A stretch of DNA of 64,000 nucleotides from Pseudophaeobacter sp965641885 (GTDB taxonomy: Bacteria; Pseudomonadota; Alphaproteobacteria; Rhodobacterales; Rhodobacteraceae), in NCBI GenBank assembly GCA_965641885.1, contig OZ282574.1, forward strand, positions 744,001 through 808,000, given 5' to 3'. Position numbers and translations under genes: made by a program. Each line of letters opens with the position of its first letter. Position 1 is the first letter of the stretch. The notes below the pieces were generated by a model. The model searched no databases. It was not told where the DNA came from and saw only the letters and a list, made by a program, of their open reading frames with translations. Positions 16,611 through 25,115 of the stretch are shown piece after piece.

Positions 16611-17876
16611 ATGGCCGAGACGCAATCGCACGCTTGCCCCCTGTGCAGCAGTGTTCTGACCACCGTGATTGAACGCAGGCTGAATGTGCCGACTCTGCAA
16701 AACGTCACGCTGCCAGATCGCAAGAGCGCGCAGAATTTCAGCTGTGGCGCGCTGACCATGGTGCAATGCAGCGACTGTGGCTTTGTCTGGAATGCGGCCT
16801 TTGACGCCGGGTTGATATCTTATGATGGCGGCTACAACAACGATGTCTCCGCTTCGGGGTTTTACCAGACGCACCTGTGCGATATGGCGGATCGGATTTT
16901 GGCCTCAGTGCCGCCGGATCAGGATATACACTATGTGGAGATTGGCTGCGGTGAGGGCGATTTTCTGCGGCTTTTACATGAGCGTTCCAAAGGTCGCGTT
17001 GTCTCGGCTGTCGGGTTCGACCCGTCCTGTACAACCGGGTCCCCCCTGCCCGAGGGGGTTGTGATCCACCGTTGTTTCTTCACCCCACAGGAGGTGTCGA
17101 AAATACCGCCTCAGGCCAATGTCATCTGTTCACGCCACACCATTGAGCACGTCAGCGATGTGCAGGGCTTTGCTGCAAATCTATACGCGGCCATGGCGCC
17201 TGGTCGGCAACTGTTTGTGGAAACGCCGGATGTCGACTGGATCCTGCGTCATGGCGCATTTCAGGATTTCTTCTACGAACACTGCGCGCTTTACAATCCA
17301 CGTTCCATGCGCAGGCTTCTGGCCGCCCATGGGCTACAGGCCGAGGTAAGCCCAGTCTATGACGACCAGTACATGTGGATCGAAGCCAGTATGTCTGCCG
17401 CAGCCCCAGCGGCAGTCCCCCATGACGCCCCCCCCGACGCAACCAGCGCGGCGCCTGCCGAGCTGGGCCAGCATTACCTTGCGCGACGGGGCGCGCTGCT
17501 CGACCAGTGGGCCGAATACCTGGGAGAGCGCCGCAAGGCAGGCGGCGTGGCCATTTGGGGGGCTGCCTCAAAAGGCGTGACATTCAGCCTGCTGATGAAC
17601 GCCCGTGCTGCAGGTTTGATCGACCTGGGCATAGATCTCAATTCGGCTAAACAGGGCTGTTTCATGCCCGTGAGCGCCACGCCGATTGTTGACCCCGCCA
17701 CCGCCAAGGCACAAGGCATAGCAACGGTTGTGGTCATGAACCCTAATTACGAGGCCGAGATCCGGGCCCAGATCGCCGCCATGGGCTGGCAGGCCGAGGT
17801 GGTGGTTCTGAACGACCGGGACAGCGCGCTGGAGCTCCCCGAGGCCTCAGCAGAGCTCAGCCAAAAAGCGTCTTAA
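16611..17876 (+). CDS. SAM-dependent C-methyltransferase-like protein of the deoxysugar cluster
   Basis: A 421-residue relative of the sugar C-methyltransferases. An N-terminal zinc site (CPLC near residue 9, CSDCG near 52), a SAM domain (VEIGCGEGDFL near 108, CSRHTIEHV near 172) and a C-terminal Rossmann-like domain (VAIWGAASKGVTF near 310) are visible. It differs from the protein at 13696 in the SAM loop and in a Pro/Ala-rich linker near 265-280. It is encoded divergently from rfbF and 29 bases before rfbG, so it should act on the same CDP-sugar or on an intermediate. Which of the two proteins methylates carbon is unclear. Confidence 0.8.
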   Translation: MAETQSHACPLCSSVLTTVIERRLNVPTLQNVTLPDRKSAQNFSCGALTMVQCSDCGFVWNAAFDAGLISYDGGYNNDVSASGFYQTHLCDMADRILASVPPDQDIHYVEIGCGEGDFLRLLHERSKGRVVSAVGFDPSCTTGSPLPEGVVIHRCFFTPQEVSKIPPQANVICSRHTIEHVSDVQGFAANLYAAMAPGRQLFVETPDVDWILRHGAFQDFFYEHCALYNPRSMRRLLAAHGLQAEVSPVYDDQYMWIEASMSAAAPAAVPHDAPPDATSAAPAELGQHYLARRGALLDQWAEYLGERRKAGGVAIWGAASKGVTFSLLMNARAAGLIDLGIDLNSAKQGCFMPVSATPIVDPATAKAQGIATVVVMNPNYEAEIRAQIAAMGWQAEVVVLNDRDSALELPEASAELSQKAS

Positions 17877-17905
17877 CCCGACACGACCCTGACACGACAC
17901 AGACT

Positions 17906-19102
17906 GTGGAGAACAGAGTATTGCGAACCCCCGATCCCAATCCCAGTGAGGCCTTTTGGCGGGGCCGCCGCGTGTTTGTCACAGGGCATACCGGCTTCAA
18001 GGGCAGCTGGCTCACCGCCTGGCTGTCGCAGATGCAGGCCCAGGTGCGTGGATTTGCGCTGCCTGCGTCGCGCGATGGTGTGCCACAAAGCGGCACGCAC
18101 CAGAGCCTTTTTGAGGAACTGGGACTGGCAGCGCGGATCGACCACATCACGGGCGACATTCGCGATGCCGAAGCTTTACGCAAGGCTGTTGCCGACTTCG
18201 ACCCCGAGGTCGTCATTCACATGGCGGCCCAGCCGTTGGTGCGCCTGTCCTATGCAACTCCGGTCGAGACCTATGCCACCAACGTCATGGGCACCGTACA
18301 TCTGCTTGAGGCCTGTCGTACGGCGGCACCTTCGCTGCGGTCTGTCGTCGTGGTGACCAGCGACAAATGCTACGAGAACCGCGAACAGATCTGGGGATAC
18401 CGGGAAAGCGATCCCATGGGGGGGCATGATCCCTATTCCAACTCCAAGGGCTGCGCCGAGCTGGTCACCGCAGCCTATCGCAACTCTTATTTTCAGCATG
18501 CCGGCGCACAAAAGGACGGTGGGCAGCCCGTGGCGGTTGCCTCGGCGCGGGCGGGTAATGTGATTGGGGGAGGCGACTGGAGTCTGGACCGTCTGATCCC
18601 GGATGCCATGCGCGCCTTTGCCGCCGGTGACAGTCTTTCATTGCGCCATCCGGCAGCGCTGCGTCCATGGCAGCACGTTCTGGATCCGGTCGCGGGCTAC
18701 CTGTTGCTGGCCGAGCGGGGCTACTCAGGCGCGGGTCAGCTGTCGCAGGGCTGGAATTTCGGCCCGCCGGACAATATGACACTCAGCGTTGAAGAGGTGA
18801 TCTCGGCCCTTGGAGACAGGCTTGGCCCCGGCTTTGAGTGGCGCCAGGAGGCAGGAGACGGGCTGCACGAGGCAACGCTGCTGCGACTCGATTGTGCTGC
18901 GGCGCGTGAATACCTGGGATGGCGCCCCCAGCTGGACGCTGCCGATATGTTGGCCTGGACTGCCGAATGGTACCGAGGCCGCGATGGGGCGCAACGTGCG
19001 GATGTGGTGGAGCGGCAGATTGCCGAGTATCGCAAGAAACTGGGCCACATTGGCTCTGCGCCAGCCCATGATCACAGCGGCGCGTCTCACATTCTGACAT
19101 GA
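17906..19102 (+). CDS. rfbG: CDP-glucose 4,6-dehydratase
   Basis: An extended SDR of about 390-398 residues matching RfbG. The cofactor motif GHTGFKGSWLTAWL lies near residue 28, the VIHMAAQPLVR block near 106 and the catalytic Tyr/Lys in DPYSNSKG near 173. It converts CDP-glucose to CDP-4-keto-6-deoxyglucose. The start is uncertain: GTG at 17906 gives the full frame, while TTG at 17921 lies 9 bases after a GGAG site and is a good alternative; no ATG fits. With rfbF it supplies the 4-keto sugar for epimerase, methyltransferase and reductase. No RfbH (3-dehydrase) is present in the window. Confidence 0.9.
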   Translation: MENRVLRTPDPNPSEAFWRGRRVFVTGHTGFKGSWLTAWLSQMQAQVRGFALPASRDGVPQSGTHQSLFEELGLAARIDHITGDIRDAEALRKAVADFDPEVVIHMAAQPLVRLSYATPVETYATNVMGTVHLLEACRTAAPSLRSVVVVTSDKCYENREQIWGYRESDPMGGHDPYSNSKGCAELVTAAYRNSYFQHAGAQKDGGQPVAVASARAGNVIGGGDWSLDRLIPDAMRAFAAGDSLSLRHPAALRPWQHVLDPVAGYLLLAERGYSGAGQLSQGWNFGPPDNMTLSVEEVISALGDRLGPGFEWRQEAGDGLHEATLLRLDCAAAREYLGWRPQLDAADMLAWTAEWYRGRDGAQRADVVERQIAEYRKKLGHIGSAPAHDHSGASHILT

Positions 19103-19656
19103 TGCCCGCAGGCAGCTTTAGCGAGATACAATTGAGTTGCGCGCTTGGCAAACGGCGCGAAAATGCGCCGGATGTGTCCTTGGGCTGCGCCTTAGTTCAG
19201 AACAAATCCGGCGCCCGGCTTGGCTGATTTCTGCGCGCCAGACCTGTGTCGATGGCCCTGCTTGGTGCCTATGCCATTGGCGGCAGGTCTGCCTGTTGGT
19301 TTCCGGATCGTTTGTCGGGCTTTTAAAGCGCTACTTGCTGGGAACAAAAACCAGGCTGCTCATCGGGCTCATCAAGGGCCCGTTTTTATTTTGAACGGGT
19401 GCAATCTTCGCCTTAATCCTCGGTGCTGAAGTGTCGAAGTATAGGCGCGACCCCGCGTGGAGACCGGAGTTTCATCCGGCAGCTCTCACCCTGGTCTTTG
19501 ACACCGAAATGAAGGAGCCAATGCCGGGCGTTAGGTGCAAAGAGGTGCCTCGATAGCGGCAGCTTCTGTCCAATAATTGCGGAGTAGCCCAAACCCCATT
19601 GTTTTTGACTGAGGGGTCTCTACGATAACCTTGATATAGCACTCAGTGGGGCGGTG
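19103..19656. other. Gene-less stretch after rfbG
   Basis: About 550 bases without a supportable gene. A short inverted repeat (CCCGTT/AACGGG around 19379-19399) and a second small hairpin (CCGGA-GTTTCA-TCCGG around 19465-19480) were seen. I recognise no RNA family. The leader of the DUF3302 gene lies at the right end. Confidence 0.4.
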
Positions 19657-19914
19657 ATGAGCGGATTGGATATTTTTGCGGGGATCGTGCTGGTCGTACT
19701 TATCTGTACTGCCTTGGCTATTTTTGCTTTTCTGGCGATGTTGCCGGGGCGTATTGCGCGGCAGCGTAATCACCCCCAGCACGAAGCTATCAATGTTGCA
19801 GGTTGGTTAGGCGCTATTGCGCTTGGCATATTCTGGCCTCTTGCTCTGGTCTGGGCCTTTTATGTTTCGCCAGATCAGAGGCTCCCTTCCAGCGAAGGAG
19901 AGGCTGCCTCATGA
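19657..19914 (+). CDS. DUF3302 inner-membrane protein (YiaW-like)
   Basis: An 85-residue protein with two transmembrane segments (about 5-28 and 48-68) joined by a basic loop (LPGRIARQRNHPQHEAI). Its length, layout and position directly before an HlyD-type protein match the DUF3302 family (YiaW of E. coli, paired with YiaV). GTG at 19654 and ATG at 19657 are adjacent; I use the ATG. The stop overlaps the next start by four bases (ATGA), so the two proteins are probably made together as a membrane unit. The function of the pair is not established. Confidence 0.8.
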   Translation: MSGLDIFAGIVLVVLICTALAIFAFLAMLPGRIARQRNHPQHEAINVAGWLGAIALGIFWPLALVWAFYVSPDQRLPSSEGEAAS

Positions 19915-21038
19915 TTGTTTTCCTGACATTAATTTATGTGGCTGTTCTGTTTGTGTTGATGCGCGTAAAAGTATTACCCAACACAAAACCGGTCTGGGCC
20001 ACCACGGGCCTATGGATGGTCTTGTTGTTGATTTTTCTTTTCATTCCAATGCAATGGGGCGCTCCGACGGGACCTGTGCGCATCATGACCCGCGTGGTGC
20101 AGATTGTGCCGAATGTGTCTGGGCAAGTCGTCGAAGTTGTCGCTGAACCCAATGTGGCGTTGAAAAAGGGAGACGTTCTTTTTCGCATTGACCCCGTGCC
20201 ATTCCAGCAGGCACTGGACATTGCCGAGGCCAACCTGGTGCGCATGCAAGCGCAGTCAAAGCAGGATTTGGATGCCCTGGCCGCGGCACAGGCGAATTTG
20301 CGTCAATCTGTTGCACGCCAGGTCTTGGCTCAGTCACGCTATAACGACGACAAGAGCCTTGTAGACAGCGGCGCCTATTCGGAAAACAGGCTTGAACTCC
20401 GTGTCAGCAATTTGGATCAGGCAGTGGCGGCAGTGGACTCGGCACGGGCTTCGGTCACCCGCGCTGAAACTGAATTGGGTGCGCTTATGCCGAACGGTAA
20501 GGTTGCCAAAGTCGCCGAGGCCGAAACCAAATTGGAACAAGCAGCTTGGAACCTGGATCAAACCACCGTGCGGGCGCCGGGCGAAGGGTTCATCACCAAT
20601 CTGGCACTCGCGGTCGGACAGAGGGTGGTCAATTTGCCCTTTGCGCCCTCGATGGCGTTTGTCGATACCTCCGAATCTGCACCCGTCGCACAGGTTCACC
20701 AAATTTACCTGCGTCATATCAAGCCAGGTCAACAGGTTGAAATTGCAATGAAGACCCGTCCCGGGAAGCTCATTTTCGGAACAGTGGATCGTGTTCTGCC
20801 GGCAGCCTCTGGTGGTCAGGCGCAGGTTTCAGGCTCAATTGCGGCCGCAGCGCAGGTGGCACCAGAGCCCTTCTTGGTGCGGATCAAAACAGACGAGCCC
20901 GAAGACGCCGTTTTCTTGCGCGCGGGATCAGTCGGCACTGTGGCCATCTACACCGATAGTGCCGGCGCCACCCATGTCATCCGTAAAGTTATGATGCGCA
21001 TGAGCGCCATTCTGAATTTCCTTCGCCCGGCTTTGTAG
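19911..21038 (+). CDS. HlyD-family membrane fusion protein (YiaV-like)
   Basis: A 375-residue periplasmic adaptor. Two N-terminal membrane segments (about 2-18 and 27-43) are followed by a lipoyl half-motif (VVQIVPNVSGQVVEVVAEPN near 62), a long alpha-hairpin/coiled coil (about 100-200) and the second lipoyl half (TTVRAPGEGFITNL near 222). The start is the ATG overlapping the DUF3302 stop; the longer frame from 19803 lies inside that gene. No inner-membrane pump or outer-membrane channel is encoded nearby, so it works with DUF3302 or with a pump elsewhere. Confidence 0.85.
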   Translation: MIVFLTLIYVAVLFVLMRVKVLPNTKPVWATTGLWMVLLLIFLFIPMQWGAPTGPVRIMTRVVQIVPNVSGQVVEVVAEPNVALKKGDVLFRIDPVPFQQALDIAEANLVRMQAQSKQDLDALAAAQANLRQSVARQVLAQSRYNDDKSLVDSGAYSENRLELRVSNLDQAVAAVDSARASVTRAETELGALMPNGKVAKVAEAETKLEQAAWNLDQTTVRAPGEGFITNLALAVGQRVVNLPFAPSMAFVDTSESAPVAQVHQIYLRHIKPGQQVEIAMKTRPGKLIFGTVDRVLPAASGGQAQVSGSIAAAAQVAPEPFLVRIKTDEPEDAVFLRAGSVGTVAIYTDSAGATHVIRKVMMRMSAILNFLRPAL

Positions 21039-21060
21039 TCTCGAAACCACTGGCGGCCGG

Positions 21061-21113
21061 TAACTGACGACCTGTAACTGACGACCTTTAACTGGCGACC
21101 TGCAAGTGGCGGA
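21061..21113. repeat. Short tandem repeat, 14-bp unit, about 3.8 copies
   Basis: Units at 21061, 21075 and 21089 read TAACTGACGACCTG, TAACTGACGACCTT and TAACTGGCGACCTG; a fourth, degenerate unit (CAAGTGGCGGA) abuts the stop codon of the leftward regulator gene. The repeat fills the gap between two convergent genes. Confidence 0.75.
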
Positions 21114-22154
21114 TTAGCGTCGCCTGGCTTCGGCTAGCGCGCTTTTGGAAGGCGATCCCAGCCGCTCTCTGTAGCGTACCGGTGGGACGCCCATCGTCTT
21201 GCGGAATTCGCGGCGAAAAGTTTCTGCAGAGCCAAAGCCACAAACGTCCCAGACGTCCGACAGCGGAATAGATCCGTTCTCAAGCAGCTCTGCCGCGCGC
21301 GACACCCGCTCAACCTTGAGCCAGTTTAACGGTGTTGTGCCAACTTCCTCGTGAAAACGCCGCGCCAGCGTGCGTGCGCTTGTGGCCGCCACATTGGCCA
21401 TACGCTCGATCGGCCAGTTCTCGTCAATAGCGCCACGGATGCGGTCCTGAAGGGCTGCCAAACTGGAGCCGGTACGCGCCTTTGGTTCCGGGCGCGGCAC
21501 AAATTGACGCTGGCCACCATCCCTTTGGGCGGGCAAAACAAGCCGTCTTGCAACGGATGCTGCGACCTGCGCTCCGTAGTCCTGCCGAATGATATGCAGG
21601 CCCAAATCCAGGCCGGCGGCGGAACCGGCTGAGGTATAAACGCGGTCTGCCTCAACGAATAAAACATCCGCATCAACCTCCACATCGGGGTAACGCGCAG
21701 CCAGCGTGTCAGTATAGCGCCAATGGGTTGTCGCGCGTTTGCCATTCAGCAAGCCGGCGGCTGCCAGCACAAAGACCCCCGAACAGATAGAGGCAACACG
21801 CGCGCCCCTGCGATATGCGGCACGCAATGCGGCACACAGAGCTTCGGGTACGGGGGTGTCCACGCCGCACCAGCCGGGAACGATGATCAGGCTGGCGTCA
21901 GCCAACAGATCAAGATTTTCGTCTGCATCCAAGGTGATGCCCCCAAGGGCGCGGATGGGCCCCGGTTCGGCCTTTACTGTCGCAAACCTGTACCAGTTTT
22001 CGAACTCCGGTCGCGGCAACGCGAATAGCTCAACCGCTATGCCGAACTCGAACGTGCACAAACCATCATAGGCGATGGCGCAGACCAGCGGTTTTTGTGG
22101 CGGCGTAGGGGCTGGTTTTGTCATGTTGGCAGAATCTGATCGAATATTGTCCAT
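21114..22154 (-). CDS. GlxA-type transcriptional regulator (DJ-1/PfpI domain plus AraC HTH)
   Basis: A 346-residue (or 336 from ATG 22124) AraC-family regulator. The N-terminal DJ-1/PfpI-like half runs to about residue 200, with the elbow Cys in ARVASICSGVFVLAAAG and THWRY after it. The C-terminal half carries two AraC helix-turn-helix motifs (MANVAATSARTLARRFHEE and DVWDVCGFGSAETFRREFR). Relatives control choline/carnitine, arginine and other nitrogen-compound catabolism. It diverges from the NTF2-like gene at 22224, and a 9-bp inverted repeat spans its start region, a likely self-regulatory operator. The inducer is unknown. Confidence 0.88.
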   Translation of the reverse strand: MDNIRSDSANMTKPAPTPPQKPLVCAIAYDGLCTFEFGIAVELFALPRPEFENWYRFATVKAEPGPIRALGGITLDADENLDLLADASLIIVPGWCGVDTPVPEALCAALRAAYRRGARVASICSGVFVLAAAGLLNGKRATTHWRYTDTLAARYPDVEVDADVLFVEADRVYTSAGSAAGLDLGLHIIRQDYGAQVAASVARRLVLPAQRDGGQRQFVPRPEPKARTGSSLAALQDRIRGAIDENWPIERMANVAATSARTLARRFHEEVGTTPLNWLKVERVSRAAELLENGSIPLSDVWDVCGFGSAETFRREFRKTMGVPPVRYRERLGSPSKSALAEARRR

Positions 22155-22161
22155 TCTGCCA
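22127..22161. promoter_or_regulatory. Candidate operator, 9-bp inverted repeat
   Basis: TGGCAGAAT at 22127-22135 is perfectly mirrored by ATTCTGCCA at 22153-22161, with a 17-base spacer. It covers the 5' end of the GlxA-type regulator and lies about 62 bases before the divergent NTF2-like gene. The position suits a regulator that controls itself and its neighbour. If the regulator starts at ATG 22124 instead of 22154, the repeat is fully intergenic. Confidence 0.5.
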
Positions 22162-22223
22162 GTATCGTGATTTTTCTGTTGGTGGCAAGTCTAAGGCATC
22201 ACCCTGAAACCGAGGACCTGACC

Positions 22224-22613
22224 ATGACACTCCAAACTGACTTGCTTGCCGCCATCGAGACCTATTTCGACGCGATCCATGATTGTGACACCACAAAGCT
22301 GAACGCAGTGTTCCACCCGCAGTCCAGCCTGTTTGACGCAGATAACGGCACCGTGTTTGTAGAGCCGATTGACAGCTTCAGCAGGGATGTCGCGGGGCGC
22401 ATATCGGCTGCCAGCACGGGTCAGTCCCGTGAAGCCGAGGTGCTGATGATTGACCATCTGTCTCCAATGAGCGCGACGGTCAAAATCCGAATTCGGGCAC
22501 ATCAAAATGTGTTTGTCGACCATCTTGGCTTTGTGAAGGGGGCGCAGGGTTGGCAGATCGTGTCCAAGATCTGGCACCTCGAAAGCACCGTTGAAGCAGG
22601 TCAGGCCGCCTGA
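22224..22613 (+). CDS. NTF2-like / putative lumazine-binding family protein
   Basis: A 129-residue NTF2-fold protein starting MTLQTDLLAAIETYFDAIHD, with the conical-fold pattern DTTKLNAVFHPQSSLFD and a closing WQIVSKIWHLE strand. It resembles the Lumazine_bd_2/SnoaL-like group, small proteins that act as isomerases, cyclases or ligand carriers. The start at 22224 is preferred over 22167, which would extend into the divergent promoter region. It is first of a rightward run with VOC and flavin monooxygenase genes. Its substrate is unknown. Confidence 0.75.
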   Translation: MTLQTDLLAAIETYFDAIHDCDTTKLNAVFHPQSSLFDADNGTVFVEPIDSFSRDVAGRISAASTGQSREAEVLMIDHLSPMSATVKIRIRAHQNVFVDHLGFVKGAQGWQIVSKIWHLESTVEAGQAA

Positions 22614-22670
22614 CAACAGCCAATTGCATCACAGCCAAATTGGAACACCCAACAGAAAGAGGAATATGAA

Positions 22671-23051
22671 ATGACCAAAATGAACGCCGTCGGATGGTTC
22701 GACATTTATGTCGATGATATGGAGCGGGCCGTAGCCTTTTATGAGGCAATGCTGGGGGCCAAGCTTGACCCAATGGTTGATCCAATAGGCGAGACCCAGA
22801 TGATGAGCTTTCCTGCCGAAATGAGCGCCTACGGCGCAGGTGGAGCCCTGACTAAGGCCCCCTATGCAGGTCCTGGCATCGGCGGGACAGTCCTGTATTT
22901 CATGGTCGACGATTGCGCAACTCAACAGCAGCGTGTGGCCGAAGCCGGAGGCTGTGTCGTCAGGCCTAAGTTCTCAATCGGAGACTTCGGCTGGGTTCTT
23001 TTGTGCAAAGATACCGAAGGCAACATAGTGGGCTTTAACTCGATGAAATAG
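22671..23051 (+). CDS. VOC family (glyoxalase/bleomycin-resistance-like) protein
   Basis: A 126-residue single VOC module pair. The beta-alpha-beta pattern begins AVGWFDIYVDDMERAVAFYEAMLG, repeats at TVLYFMVDDCATQQQRVAEAGG and ends with EGNIVGFNSMK. VOC proteins bind metals and act as dioxygenases, isomerases, lyases or antibiotic-binding proteins; this short type is close to the common YciN/PhnB-like group without assigned function. It follows the NTF2-like gene by 57 bases with an AAGAGGAA ribosome site. Confidence 0.8.
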   Translation: MTKMNAVGWFDIYVDDMERAVAFYEAMLGAKLDPMVDPIGETQMMSFPAEMSAYGAGGALTKAPYAGPGIGGTVLYFMVDDCATQQQRVAEAGGCVVRPKFSIGDFGWVLLCKDTEGNIVGFNSMK

Positions 23052-23359
23052 GAGCGCCAAACAGGGATATGAGGCGTGGCGGGTTTGCTGGTTGCTCCAG
23101 TTCAATCCGCTACTTGCAGCAGGTGGAGCTCTCGAGCCCGTCTGCTATTCAAGATCGTTCTGAATGGCTTAGGCAGAACCGAACCCACGGTGAGAGATAC
23201 ATTTATTTTAAGTTCCCCGATAAAATGGAACCCTCAGCTAAGTTGCTGTGCAGGGTCGCAGAGTTGGTTTTCATTGGTCGCGGTTTTCTATGGCCGATGA
23301 AGATTCCGCCAACCGAAAATATCCCTGCCTGTGTCAGACCCTTTGGAGAGTATGCGGAT
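23052..23359. other. Leader of the flavin monooxygenase gene
   Basis: About 308 bases between the VOC gene and the monooxygenase start. An open frame continues upstream of the chosen start at 23360, but its translation (from 23069) is cysteine/serine-rich, lacks homology and precedes the FAD-binding motif, so I treat it as non-coding. No clear operator or RNA was seen. Confidence 0.4.
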
Positions 23360-24637
23360 ATGCCAGTCGAAAAAGTGAATACTCTTGTGGTCGGTGGTGG
23401 GCAGGCGGGCATCGCGATGAGCGAGCATCTGAGCAAGGCCGACATTCCCCACCTCGTGCTGGAGAAAAACCGCATCGCCGAGCAATGGCGCTCTGGGCGT
23501 TGGGACAACCTTGTTGCAAATGGCCCGGCCTGGCACGACCGGTTTCCGGGGATGGAGTTCAAGGATGTTGATCCTGACGGGTTTCCGGCCAAAGAGGCGG
23601 TTGCGAACTATCTGGTCGACTACGCCAAAATGATCAACGCCCCGGTTCGCGCAGGCGTCGAAGTCACCAAGGCAGAGCGCATAGAGGGGGCAGGCGGTTT
23701 TCGGGTTGAGACATCGCAGGGGGTGATTGCAGCGCAGAATATTGTCTGTGCGACGGGTGCTTTCCAAAAACCGGTGATCCCGCCGGTCATACCTGAAAAT
23801 GCTGAGGTGTCTCAGATGCATTCCTACGACTACCGCAACCCCGGCCAGTTGGCCCAGGGGGCGGTGATGGTTGTGGGAGCAGGATCGTCTGGCGGGCAGA
23901 TCGCGCGCGAGCTGATGGAGGCGGGGCGCAAAGTCTATCTGTCTGTTGGCCCGCATGACCGCCCGCCACGGTCCTATCGGGGGCGCGACTTTTGTTGGTG
24001 GCTGGGCGTGTTGGGCCTGTGGGATGTGGCCGCGATGGCACCGGGGACAGAACATGTGACCATTTCCGTCAGCGGTGCCAAGGGAGGCGAGACGGTTGAT
24101 TTTCGCAAGCTCGCGGCCGGTGGCATGACCCTGGTGGGGCGCACCGAGAGCTACGCAGATGGTGTTGTGAGCTTTGCCGCTGATCTTTGTGAAAACGTTG
24201 CAAAGGGCGATGCCAACTACCTTGGGATGCTGGATGCGGCGGATGCCTATGTTGTACGCACTGGCATTGATCTGCCGCCCGAGCCCGAGGCGCGGGGCTT
24301 TATTGGCGATCCCGAGTGCATGACCAACCCGCTGACTGAACTTGATCTGGCCGCCGCAGGTGTCACGACAGTCATTTGGGCGACCGGGTTTGCGCGGGAC
24401 TATAGCTGGCTCAAGGTCGATGCCTTTGACGCGCAGGGCGCGCCCAGGCACCAGCGCGGCGTCTCAACAGAGCCAGGCGTGTTCTTTCTGGGTCTGCCCT
24501 GGCAGTCACGCCGCGGGTCGTCGTTTATTTGGGGGGTCTGGCATGATGCGAAACATCTGGCGGATCATATCCACACGCAGCGCAAGTATCTGGACTACCA
24601 TAAAGTGACGCTGGAAAAGCAGCTGCACAACGCATGA
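23360..24637 (+). CDS. Flavin-containing monooxygenase-like FAD/NAD(P)-binding protein
   Basis: A 425-residue two-dinucleotide flavoprotein. The FAD motif VVGGGQAG lies near residue 9, the NAD(P)H motif VVGAGSSG near 172 and the C-terminal IWATGF near 338. It resembles the CzcO/YdhS-type monooxygenase group, which oxygenates nitrogen or sulfur atoms or ketones. The ATG at 23360 follows GGAGAG by 9 bases. It sits with RidA-like and DUF1028 genes and close to an amine dehydrogenase and importer, so N-oxygenation of an amine-derived compound is plausible but unproven. Confidence 0.82.
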   Translation: MPVEKVNTLVVGGGQAGIAMSEHLSKADIPHLVLEKNRIAEQWRSGRWDNLVANGPAWHDRFPGMEFKDVDPDGFPAKEAVANYLVDYAKMINAPVRAGVEVTKAERIEGAGGFRVETSQGVIAAQNIVCATGAFQKPVIPPVIPENAEVSQMHSYDYRNPGQLAQGAVMVVGAGSSGGQIARELMEAGRKVYLSVGPHDRPPRSYRGRDFCWWLGVLGLWDVAAMAPGTEHVTISVSGAKGGETVDFRKLAAGGMTLVGRTESYADGVVSFAADLCENVAKGDANYLGMLDAADAYVVRTGIDLPPEPEARGFIGDPECMTNPLTELDLAAAGVTTVIWATGFARDYSWLKVDAFDAQGAPRHQRGVSTEPGVFFLGLPWQSRRGSSFIWGVWHDAKHLADHIHTQRKYLDYHKVTLEKQLHNA

Positions 24638-24694
24638 AGTGACGGGCGGCTTTCGCCTGACAAAATTCACGATTTAAGATCGGACAGCACTCAA

Positions 24695-25111
24695 ATGGCT
24701 CATACGCGTATACGCAAATTCAACACCTCTGAAACCTACCCAGAACAAAACCTCGACAATGATCTTTGTCAGGCCGTGGTGACCCGCGGCGGCAGTACCG
24801 TCTATCTGCGCGGCCAATGTCCGCAGAATCTTGAGGATGCGAAAAACATCGCAAGCCATGATCCGGTCGAACAGACACACAAAGTGATGCAAAACATCCA
24901 GCAGCTGATCGAAGAAGCCGGCGGACAAATGGAGCATCTGGTCAAAGTCGTGGTCTACATTACCGATGTGCGCCACCGCGAGGCCGTGTACCGCACCATG
25001 GGGCAATACATCAAAGGGGTTCACCCGGTGTCGACGGGATTGGTTGTGCAGGCTCTGGCGCGTCCTGATTGGCTGGTTGAAATTGACGGCACTGCCGTCA
25101 TTCCGGATTAA
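24695..25111 (+). CDS. RidA/YjgF/YER057c family protein (Arg-less subfamily)
   Basis: A 138-residue trimeric Rid-type protein. The patterns VYLRGQCPQ near residue 31, MQNIQQLIEEAGGQMEHLVKVVVYITD near 66 and LVEIDGTAVI at the C-terminus fit the family. In RidA deaminases an Arg in an A-R-S motif polarises 2-aminoacrylate; the matching place here reads V-S-T, so this belongs to a subfamily probably without that activity. Such proteins are often encoded with amine or purine catabolic enzymes and may handle reactive imines. The next gene starts four bases after its stop. Confidence 0.85.
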   Translation: MAHTRIRKFNTSETYPEQNLDNDLCQAVVTRGGSTVYLRGQCPQNLEDAKNIASHDPVEQTHKVMQNIQQLIEEAGGQMEHLVKVVVYITDVRHREAVYRTMGQYIKGVHPVSTGLVVQALARPDWLVEIDGTAVIPD

Positions 25112-25115
25112 GCCG

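Noticed and set aside
19103..19656. Riboswitch upstream of the DUF3302 gene
   Set aside because: Small hairpins are present but match no riboswitch consensus that I can recall.
23080..23130. tRNA-like GTTCAATCC segment
   Set aside because: No acceptor stem, anticodon arm or CCA can be folded around it.
23069..23359. N-terminal extension of the flavin monooxygenase
   Set aside because: Low-similarity, Ser/Cys-rich leader before a well-placed ATG with GGAGAG; the FAD motif should lie near the N-terminus.
23288..24451. 387-codon minus-strand open frame
   Set aside because: Shadow of the flavin monooxygenase gene.
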